From the NCBI RefSeq assembly GCF_964355755.1, contig NC_092670.1, positions 15,623,201 through 15,687,200 on the forward strand: a DNA stretch of 64,000 nucleotides, in the 5' to 3' direction. Source of the stretch: Antedon mediterranea (taxonomy: Eukaryota; Echinodermata; Crinoidea; Comatulida; Antedonidae). Shown here one piece after another: positions 48,801 through 64,000 of this stretch. The notes beneath the pieces are model-generated. The model ran no database searches and was not told the DNA's origin. It worked only from the letters and a program-made list of their open reading frames with translations. A program made the position numbers and the translations under genes. Every line of letters begins with the position of its first letter. Position 1 is the stretch's first letter.

Positions 48801-51800
48801 CATAATGGTATGGTTAAATCATATGTAATCATAGGAAATTTACTTTAATTTCGAGGTGATCCCTATGTCATAAGAAATGGATAGGAATTTCTTGCTAACA
48901 GTATGTTAAGGAAAATATATCCTGTTCTAATCTAGGCGTTGTTATGACAACAATTATCAAAGATAATTTGTTTTTGTTTTTCATTTTCGTACATCACCAG
49001 AAAAGGTTCTTTGAATGGTAAAGTTGACTTCACTTGCATGCACAGATTTTATAGCATTCATTGGGCGTTTCGCTCATTAATTTCTCTCTTTTATTTTTAG
49101 CATTATTTATTTTATTTACCTAACAAAAAAATGTAATGAAAACTATTTATTTTGTCTTTTTTAAAGGACACTCAGAAAAAACCTAAACCAATATCGACAT
49201 CATCATCCAACGAGAATGAGAGGGATGATGAAGTATCCCCGACGACTGTACCACCAGTCAGACGCAGAAGAGGAGGGGTCAGCGCTGAGGTCGTTACAGA
49301 ACACGAGATTAAATCATACGTAAAGAAAGTAAGTATCATGTTTTCATCTCAATGCAAACCTAGTTTTTATATGACCTAACTAGGATAGGATGCAAGTGTA
49401 GGACACACAACTGGTGCTCACCGGTTTTAAATTAGTTTTGGGGTTTTTAGACTTTTGATTTTTCTTTTGGTTCTCAATTGTATGAAATATTTAAGAGTAT
49501 TTCACGATATTAAGAGTTTTCACGACATTAAATGCTATATAAATCCAAGATTATTATACAGTATTTTTATATAATATATATTACTGTATACATTTTTTAT
49601 ATAATAAATATTTATACAAAAAACACCTCTGCACTATTTGTAGTTTAATTTAACACGCAACATATTATTCTTCATTGTTTAAATTTTAATTAGTGTTAAG
49701 TGTATGAAACTGGCGACATCAGTGAAAGCTAAACAGATCATTTAAGCTGTAATCTTTAATGAACTGTAATCATGAATGTGTTGTTATCGATTCATTCCAT
49801 TATATAGTTTACATTTACTGTCTCGTATAAATTTTATAGTAGTATTTTATGTATATAAATTTACATGCATTAGAGAAACTCCACTCCAAAGCCTGTGTAT
49901 ATATATAGCCATTAAAAGACATTCTAAACCACCTCGTGGTGATAATTTTGAAATGATAATTTAAAGATGAGTAAATCAACCCAACTCGGATTCAAACTTG
50001 GATCCTTCTGCTTAAAATACAGATGTCCTAACCATTAGACCACTGGGGTTTCATGGTAATGTTCAAATCTCGTACCTTGTTTTTATGCAGTTGGTGTTTG
50101 AAATTAAAAAAATAAATTACAACCGACAATAAGAAAATGCTGTGCAAGCCACTAAAACACTAAACTTTAAAGTCTACACTATCAAACTTTATGCGACAAC
50201 AAAATGTGATGTGGCCAAATATGGACATAATGATGTCATATCATACCATATTTGGGCACATCACTTTTTTGGCAAACTAGTTTGATAGTGTAGACAGAGC
50301 TTTAGTTCAAAGTATGCATGCTCTTCTACAGTAAATCTAGTAATTACCGACCTATTATTCTCTTTGTTAGGTTGTGCCTAAGGACTACAAGACCATGGCA
50401 GCTCTGTCTAAAGCAATTGCTAAGAATGTGCTTTTTGCTCATCTTGATGACAATGAAAGGAGGTAAACCATTTTCTTTTATTTATTAATTTTTTGATTAT
50501 ATCTTCTAATTGTCTAAATAAAAAAAACTTGATTGTGTGTCAGTCAGTGTCAGAACTATTTGGAAAAGAAGACGTGTACAAAAATGCAAAAAAAAGTATT
50601 TTTGTTTCCCTTTCCCTATTTTTTTTTCCATATCTTTTGTTCTTAATTTCAGTGATATATTTGATGCTATGTTCCCTGTTAAACACAATGCAGGAGAAGT
50701 GGTTATTCAACAGGGTAAGGAAACATTGATTTTATAGAGAAAGTATGCAAACCTTAAGGTTATAATGGATAAACTGGAGTATAAATAGAATTCTGATGTT
50801 TGATGTTTACACATCTTGTTTTTTAGGTGATGAAGGTGACAACTTTTATGTAATTGATAAAGGAGAAGTAGAGGTAAGCAGATAGTAGATAGCAGATAGA
50901 TAGTAATTAATGAATTGAAGTATACTTACAGTATATATTCAGAAATATATTTGATTTTCAGTATGCTTTTATACATGAATTTTTCAAATATATAAAAAGA
51001 GCAGAATAGACGACCCAAATAATCCTTATACACAGAAGATTCATTTCCATTAGCTTCTTAAAAACAGTCGTTATTTGTATGTTTGTAGAGCAATTTGATT
51101 TTGTTGTTATTCAGTCTCGTTATTGTCTTTATGTTTTAGGTATATGTAAACGGTGACATGGTAACGACTATCAGTGATGGTGGTAGTTTCGGTGAGCTGG
51201 CCCTCATCTATGGCACTCCAAGAGCCGCTACTGTAAAGGTTAGTCAATCAACTAAAGCTCTGTCTACACTATCAAACTATTTTGACAAAAAAAAGTGTGA
51301 TGTGCTCAAATATGGTAGTGATATGCTTAAATATGGTAATGATATGACATCATCATGTCCATATATGGGCACATCACATTTTGTTGTCACATAAAGTTTG
51401 ATAGTGTAGACAGAGTTTAAAACATACTAATGTTTTTATTTCCCTTTTCCTCGCATCCAGCTGTAATTGGAACCTCAATACCCATTTGGTTTTAGGCAAA
51501 TTAGAATGAATACGATAATAAGTTAAAGGTAATTGGAAATATAATATTAGCGAGCTGTAGCCTGGTGATTAACGTGCTAGCCTTCCAATCTCAAGGTCCT
51601 GGGTTCAATCCCAGGGCCAAGGTTGTAACTCACGACTCTTTCAACTCCACTCCCTAAGCCTCAAAGACTTAGTTTATAAGCACGATCAATTATAAAATAG
51701 TTTATCCATCCTGTAAGTGGCGAGTTTCTCGCTATGGGATGAAAATGAAATTTAAAAAAAATCCTCCATTATATTACTTATATAGTACTGTATGTTATCA

Positions 51801-53521
51801 TAATAATAATTTTATAATAACATTATAATTTTTATTTTTTTTTAGGCTAAGATGGACCTCAAACTGTGGGGCATTGATCGTGATAGCTATAGGAGAATTT
51901 TGATGGTAAAGTTGTTGTGTCTTTTATTTTAAACACAATTGTGAAAGATATATCTAATATGGTATTTGTAGATGTAGTGGCCTCCAAGTATAATAAATAT
52001 ATACAAATATTTATTTTTTAGGGTTCCACTATTAGAAAAAGGGGCATGTATGAATGCTTGCTGTCAAAGATTTCTATTCTTGGTAAGTTAAATATAATTC
52101 AGTAAAAACGCAAAAAAAAATGTGTTATAATAAAAAATGAAACTTGTTTACTCATCTGGTAAGAGCTGATCCAAACTAAATTTCATGTTGTTATAACTAT
52201 TTTTCAATTTTCTCTGTGAATTGTCATTGCAGATAGTCTAGACCAGTGGGAGAGGTTGACTGTAGCAGATGCTCTTGTCCCTGTACAGTTTGAAGATAGC
52301 CAGAGTGTAGTCACCCAAGGGGAGCCTGGAGATGATTTCTACATTATTGTGGAGGTAAGAACCTCAAAATGATACATATATGCAATATGTTATAGATTGA
52401 TGTCATGTGTTAACAATAAAAGTTAGGCTTAAGCTCTATCTACACTGTCAAACTTATGTAACAAAAAAATGTGATGTGCCCATACATGGAAATGATGATG
52501 TCATATCACTATTATATTTTAAGTATATCACTACCATATTTGGGCACATCACACCTTTTTTGTCAAACTAGTTTGATAGTGTAGACAGAGCTTTAGAAGG
52601 TGCAGTTGAATGAATGTTAACAGTCATTGTTGTATTGAGTAAGCATTATCGTTTAAACATGTTGAATACCTTTTTGTCAGAACCATTGTACTGATTATAA
52701 CTGTCTATAAACTATCAATGCTTGTTTTTCACAAACATTTCTTGCATAACAATAGGATCATCATATAGGAATCAGCATGTGAGTGCCATGTTGATGTTTT
52801 TTCTAAATGTTTTTTTTTACTTTCAGGGTAGCGCAGCGGTCCTCCAACGGCGAACAGATGCTGAAGACTTCATTGAAGTCAGCAAATTAGGATCATCAGA
52901 TTATTTTGGTATGTTAAATTCGTTTACCTTTATTTTATTGTCAAGGTGATAGAAACAGTTTTTAATGAGATATTTTACTCTCATGCTGTAACTTACATAG
53001 TTTCTGTATTGTGAAGTGGACATGCCAAAATTTAGGGCTATCACATACTCACAGTCAATACAATCATAATCACAACTGACCAATCACAAAGATGTATTAC
53101 CAGATCTCACCTGTGCATTATTATTTGGAGCTACCATCTAGGATTTTATAATTCAACTGAAGACATTGTACATATGATGGTTCCCTATGGACTTTAATTG
53201 TGTACAATTACACACACTATATCTACGGGTAGAGAAAAACTTATTCTCTAAAACCTCTGTTTCGATGGGTTTATTTGACCTTGTGTTGCAGTAGTGTAAT
53301 ATTCTAGTAATGTTGATTTCTACAGTTGCTCAAATTTGTTGTTTACAGGTGAGATTGCATTGATATTGGACCGCCCTCGTGCTGCCACCGTTGTTGCCCG
53401 TGGACCATTGAAGTGCGTTAAGCTTGACAGACAGCGATTCGAGAGGCTTCTCGGCCCGTGCATCGATATATTGAAGAGGAACATCTCTCAGTACAACAGC
53501 TTTGTCGCCCTCTCAGTTTAG
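42879..53521 (+). CDS. PRKAR1A: cAMP-dependent protein kinase type I regulatory subunit
   Basis: Eleven exons: 42879-43043, 49167-49328, 50371-50462, 50653-50714, 50827-50873, 51140-51238, 51846-51905, 52022-52082, 52233-52354, 52827-52908, 53349-53521; 1,125 bases, 374 residues (human RI-alpha 381). The protein inhibits the PKA catalytic subunit until cAMP binds. Residues 11-55 are the dimerisation/docking domain ([12 protein letters not shown]) with Cys14 and Cys35 of RI conserved and an extra Cys30. The inhibitory pseudosubstrate RRRRGGVSA is near residue 88; Gly/Val-Ser mark type I. Both cAMP sites are complete: [16 protein letters not shown] and [18 protein letters not shown]-terminus NSFVALSV. 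The start is ATG in AACATGG. The 6-kb intron 1 carries a possible alternative first exon; introns 2, 6 and 9 carry family 1 MITEs. Divergent from LENG8. Confidence 0.97.
44225..44769. mobile_element. Non-autonomous TIR element, 545 bp, family 6
   Basis: Starts TTAAAGATGTATTGTCCC and ends GGGACAATACATCTTTAA, perfect 18-bp inverted repeats. The edges would allow a TTAA or TA target duplication. The interior is AT-rich, with a hairpin CTTTGACTTCCAGTCAAAG near 44385, and has no transposase-like frame. Located in PRKAR1 intron 1. Confidence 0.8.
47054..47125 (+). CDS. Possible alternative first exon of PRKAR1
   Basis: An ATG (GGTATGG) opens 24 codons, [20 protein letters not shown] then PPRD, ending in frame 0 at a strong donor (GAT|GTAAGT). 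An in-frame TAA precedes the ATG by six bases. Spliced to the PRKAR1 exon at 49167 (also phase 0) it would give an RI protein with the dimerisation/docking domain replaced by a basic, Ser-rich leader containing RRRSS, itself a PKA-type phosphorylation pattern. Alternative RI first exons are known in other animals. Expression is unproven; chance occurrence is possible. Confidence 0.4.
48043..48335. repeat. ~146-bp tandem duplication in PRKAR1 intron 1
   Basis: AACCAGTTACAAGTATACCT, TATATGCGCGGTACTCAAAG and AGAATTCA.TGAG.CTATCA occur twice in the same order, with about ten differences between copies (48043-48187 and 48188-48335). Confidence 0.85.
49981..50050 (-). mobile_element. tRNA-like sequence (SINE head or tRNA pseudogene)
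   Basis: Minus-strand reading gives CAGTGGTCTAATGGTTAGGA, a good A box, and AAGTTTGAATCCGAG, a B box, about 35 bases apart. Acceptor-stem pairing is poor, so it is not a working tRNA. It lies in PRKAR1 intron 2, 100 bp from a family 1 MITE. Confidence 0.55.
50168..50305. mobile_element. TIR element, family 1 copy 5
   Basis: TAAAGTCTACACTATCAAAC at the left (five bases missing after AAAG) and GTTTGATAGTGTAGACAGAG CTTTA at the right; core GTGATGTGGCCAAATATGGA. In PRKAR1 intron 2, ending about 65 bp before exon 3. Confidence 0.85.
51253..51420. mobile_element. TIR element, family 1 copy 6
   Basis: TAAAGCTCTGTCTACACTAT at the left and AAGTTTGATAGTGTAGACAG AGTTTA at the right; the core runs in the opposite sense to copies 4 and 5 (GTGATGTGCTCAAATATGGT first). 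It starts 14 bp after the exon 6 donor of PRKAR1. Confidence 0.85.
51549..51765 (+). mobile_element. tRNA-derived SINE
   Basis: Head GAGCTGTAGCCTGGTGATTA (A box) and GTCCTGGGTTCAATCCCAGG (B box at 51600-51613, canonical GGTTCAATCC), then a body with GTTGTAACTCACGACTCTTT, TTAGTTTATAAGCACGATC, TTATCCATCCTGTAAGTGGC and GCTATGGGATGAAAATGAAA. In PRKAR1 intron 6. An older copy lies inverted at 35418-35597. Confidence 0.85.
52430..52595. mobile_element. TIR element, family 1 copy 7
   Basis: TAAGCTCTATCTACACTGTC at the left and TAGTTTGATAGTGTAGACAG AGCTTTA at the right. The core has GTGATGTGCCCATACATGG and a partly duplicated ATATCACTACCATATTTGGG. In PRKAR1 intron 9. Confidence 0.85.
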
Positions 53522-53856
53522 TGGGTGATGTGTATGCATAGAGGATCACACAGGTCTAAATATATAGTTGTGCCATGTGCGTCTGTTACATGCACACATT
53601 ATAATAAGCTGAGAACTCAGTAAAAGTACAAACAGCTAATAATTATATCAATTAAAACAAACGCTTGTTACCTTCTCTGTACAAAGGTCATCAGAAACCT
53701 ATTAACATGTTATACAATACAATTATTTTTATTCTTATCTACCTAAGAACAGGTTAATCTCTCTTAATTAATTTGGAACAAAATATAGAGAGACTTAAAG
53801 CAAAGCTCCTTTTCTAAATCTTATTGAGACCTGCAGTAGTATATGATTTCTACATT

Positions 53857-54012
53857 GAAATGTATTTTAAATCACACATACTGTACTCGGACAAAATACA
53901 ATGAATAGTTGCTTCCTTTAGCTCTACTTTGGAATGTATTTTAAATCACACACACACATACTGTACTCGGACAAAACACAATGAATAGTTGCTTCCTTTA
54001 GCTCTACTTTCT
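53857..54012. repeat. ~75-bp tandem duplication downstream of PRKAR1
   Basis: GAATGTATTTTAAATCACAC, ATACTGTACTCGGACAAAA and GAATAGTTGCTTCCTTTAGC occur twice in a row with almost no change apart from extra AC pairs in the second copy, so the duplication is recent. Confidence 0.9.
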
Positions 54013-55130
54013 ACTACAGGCTTGTATATAAGATGTTTCATTCTATGGTATATATGTATTGGTATTGTGAGGTAAATGGGTGATTGTTAACGTTGATTTC
54101 CAATGTGCGTTTTAACTATAAACTTAAACAAGTTGGCATTATATTCTTTATTTCAGAATCTACCAAAAATACAGTATAAAGATTATTTAGTGCATCATAA
54201 GTTCAAAAAGCTTGTATTTTGCTTAAGATATTTGTAATTTAGAACAAAACAATCTATAGTATTTGAAGGTTGGACGTCGTGCATGGCTACCTAACCAAAA
54301 ATAGTAAGTAAATGCGTACAAAATTAAAAGGTTAGAATGGTATAATGAATTGTTACTGAGTGCAGGGCATTCAAATTAGTTTTCTTGCCAGAATTACTTT
54401 GTTTGCTACACTATTACTACGTTCATTGGAAATCAGACTTTAGCCTAAACCAATCGTCTACTGTACTGTTCTTTGGTGTATATAGTATCCGTATACGTTT
54501 ATATAAAGGCTCATGTGTGTTTTAACTTTAGTTTAACTGATGTTGTTTTAAAGGGGGCACAGATAAATTTGTGATGGTTCGTCCAAAAGTTTAAAACCGA
54601 GCTTAGTTTGGAACACATTTATAGGATATAATTAAAATGCATTTAATTTGGAAATTTTTGCATAAAATTCATGACATTTATTGCCTTATACGATACAGCA
54701 TTCAGTCAACCTCGATACATAATGATTATAGCAACCATTTGCGGTTTATGCCCTGGTATCAAGATTCAACAAAAATTAGAACACCCATGTATTACAGGTA
54801 TTATAATTAGTCATTCCATTTCATTGTCAATTTATTCAAATGTTTATTTATTTATACACTACAAACTAATTGTAATCTGAATCTGGTGATTAAATGTAAA
54901 TGTACACTTGTTATCTGATTGGCAGAGATTTTACATCATATATTTTCAAGAATATTATTTTATTATGAATAATTTTGTAGTGTGAATGGTGGTTTAGTAA
55001 TGTAACATGTGATTATTGTTTACTTTATCGTTTTGATTTAGCTTTTCGCTTTTTATTTTTGTATCACCATTGAGATCCAGCCACTGATACCCACAGCATT
55101 GTCATTTTTTTCAGTAATTTGCCTTTGGAT

Positions 55131-55153
55131 TTATATATATATATATATATATC
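55131..55153. repeat. (AT)n microsatellite
   Basis: An uninterrupted alternation of A and T of about 22 bases just before CTCTAGTTT. Confidence 0.9.
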
Positions 55154-55805
55154 TCTAGTTTAATATTTGTTATGAGTTAGTTACTGGAAAATGGGAAATA
55201 AAATCACTTTAGTCCAACAATGAAATAAAGCATGTACAGTATTTATATCTTCCATTCAATATGTCAACTGCAGTTACTGCAGTAATTTTACACTTTGTGC
55301 TCAGGATTATTTGTAGTTACTACATTTTTTAAGTTGAATTAAGATTTATATCTGGTTTCGAATTCGTACTTTTTGGATTTGAAAGTTTGGAAGTTAAATC
55401 ATAATTATATTTTTTATTCTTTCCACAAGTGATTGATAACGTAATGCTAACACAACACAATATATTGCACAACAATTTTAAGGTTTATAAATGCATTACT
55501 TCATTGGATTATGATTCCATTATGAATTTTTGCAGACCTATTGCATTTAAAAAAATTAACTTAATTGTAGTACAGAATAACCATACTTTTGGTTATAACA
55601 ATGTATGGGAAAAAATGCTTGATGGAAATACAGACATCATCGTAGACAATTTTTAAGTGCTAAAAACCTAAATATTGTTATATTTAAAGTTTATCGGCAA
55701 TGAATGAATGTAATTAGCAAATCTTAATTATGTGATCATTTCCCAGCAAAAACAAGGATGTACAGTATATGGAAGTAATTTGACCAATCACAGTGATTTA
55801 ACCAC

Positions 55806-55930
55806 AGGAAATAAAATGCGGTTTTTGCAAGAAAAGGGAACAATCTCTGTTCAAGCCACTGGGCTGTCAAAGACCTCTGTGAAAAAGTGGTCAGGTTGAA
55901 ACCTTATCAACCGTACTGGTGGCTACGGCC
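55806..55930 (-). mobile_element. Short dispersed element, single-unit copy
   Basis: On the minus strand: GGCCGTAGCCACCAGTACGG, TTTCAACCTGACCACTTTTT, CACAGAGGTCTTTGACAGCC, CAGTGGCTTGAACAGAGATT, GTTCCCTTTTCTTGCAAAAA CCGC. The same order flanks and forms the 36-bp array at 21583-22470, but here the GTGGCTTGAACAGAG unit occurs once. Confidence 0.8.
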
Positions 55931-56519
55931 CTAATTCACAAACAAATCATTCAAACTTTCGCGCGTGATTGGTGAAAAATAATTTTTATGTATGCATTTG
56001 CTTTGTATCTTTATTACTCCTACAAAAATGGTCTAACAGTAACTTGTAATAGAAGAGGTGCCATAAGTGTACCCACATAGTTGCTGTAATTTATGCTTTA
56101 CAAAAGGATATTTAGAGAATAGATAATTATTAGTGCATTCCTAAATGATTCCATTGATATTTGACGTCGTCATTTAGCTCATTTTGCATTCATCCTTTTA
56201 TTCCGTACATTTTTGTGGTATCGTAATTAAACAGAGATTAATAATAAATAAGATTTGCTGAAAATGTTTGTTTTGTTTATTCTTGTATTTAATGGTAAAA
56301 TGTAAAGTCATAGTCTTTCTAAGTTTCAATGCTTTATTTAATTTTCCTACCATTTCTTCTATATGTATCACACAGTTTCAATTGGGTGGATGCGAAAATG
56401 GCATTGAATGCCATGGGACCACAACCTCCAGTAAGTTTACATACATAGGGAGAAAGAGATTTGATTTCACCCATTTCCATTCACATTTTTGGTAAATTAA
56501 AAAAAAAAACTTTCAAGAA

Positions 56520-56625
56520 AGGAGGAAACGCGTCTGTTCACGCACGCGCACGCATATCCGGTTTACGCGCATCCAATATAAACGCGCCGCGTATCCGATG
56601 TACGCGCTAAACTTCCGCGCGCGAT
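56520..56625. promoter_or_regulatory. CpG-rich block upstream of TMEM184
   Basis: About twenty CG dinucleotides in about 110 bases (CACGCACGCGCACGC, AACGCGCCGCGTATCCG, CTTCCGCGCGCGATTG), unlike the surrounding AT-rich DNA. Position 250 bp before the TMEM184 start suggests a promoter, but no transcription start can be placed. Confidence 0.35.
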
Positions 56626-56863
56626 TGACTTTATTTACATACAGGTGGTAGCGGTGGTGCACGAGGAAACGAAAGAAGTGATATAGCGCTCTCAGTGTTG
56701 CAAAAACGACAAAACGTACGATCAATGACTGATATACACCTCCATATTGATTCATCTTTATTGTTTTGTTTTAGAAAATGATTCGATAATATCGTACAAA
56801 GACAGACAAATCAATTTTGAACTTGATATTTTTCTGATTGTTTATATTTGGTGGTTGTGTTCG

Positions 56864-64000
<7,137 letters not shown>

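Larger units (their letters stand above)
53522..56863. other. Interval between PRKAR1 and TMEM184
   Basis: The first part is presumably the PRKAR1 3' UTR. It contains a ~75-bp tandem duplication (53857-54012), an (AT)n tract at 55131-55153, a single-unit copy of the dispersed element (55806-55930) and a CpG-rich block at 56520-56625. An exon-like stretch at 56368-56430 (ACACAG| ... CCTCCA|GTAAGT) and an acceptor at 56774 (TTGTTTTAG|AAAATG) could be 5' UTR splice sites of TMEM184. Confidence 0.5.

Noticed and set aside
49981-50050. Functional tRNA gene on the minus strand
   Set aside because: A and B boxes are recognisable but the acceptor stem does not pair; treated as a SINE head or pseudogene.

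Overview
The window is animal nuclear DNA: intron-rich, AT-rich, with GT..AG splice sites joining exons in frame and many small dispersed repeats. Gene content (sialate O-acetyltransferase family, DECR2, INTS15, LENG8, a PKA type I regulatory subunit, TMEM184) and the repeat types (tRNA-derived SINEs, LINE tails, TIR elements) suggest a marine invertebrate deuterostome, most likely an echinoderm. That placement is inference. No organelle, bacterial or viral genome segment was seen.

Layout. 1-17587 (+): three tandem copies of a gene matching the membrane half of CASD1. The first copy is cut by the window edge. The two complete copies start just after the place where CASD1 has its catalytic DxxH, so they appear to lack the SGNH esterase domain. 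19114-23877 (+): complete nine-exon DECR2 with a 36-bp minisatellite in intron 6. 24876-28197 (-): complete seven-exon INTS15. 29156-31195 (+): three-exon gene for a 308-residue protein I do not recognise. 34466-41713 (-): complete sixteen-exon LENG8. 42879-53521 (+): complete eleven-exon PKA RI subunit with a plausible alternative first exon at 47054-47125. 56864-end (+): 5' six exons of a TMEM184A/B-type gene. DECR2/INTS15 and gene-4/LENG8 are convergent pairs; INTS15/gene-4 and LENG8/PRKAR1 are divergent pairs about 1 kb apart.

The genes do not form one pathway. Apart from the CASD1-like array (Golgi sialic acid O-acetylation in CASD1 itself) they are housekeeping functions: peroxisomal fatty-acid oxidation, Integrator, mRNA processing/export, cAMP signalling and a membrane protein.

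Repeats are a second theme. One TIR family (ends like AAAGCTCTGTCTACAC) has seven copies, mostly in introns. A tRNA-derived SINE family has two copies in opposite orientation. A short dispersed element is present twice with a single central unit and once with that unit amplified about 22-fold inside DECR2. A 59-bp repeat amplified ten-fold upstream of the third CASD1-like copy has an apparent single-unit counterpart upstream of the second copy.

All gene models were built by hand from splice signals, reading-frame continuity and remembered family sequences; no search was run.
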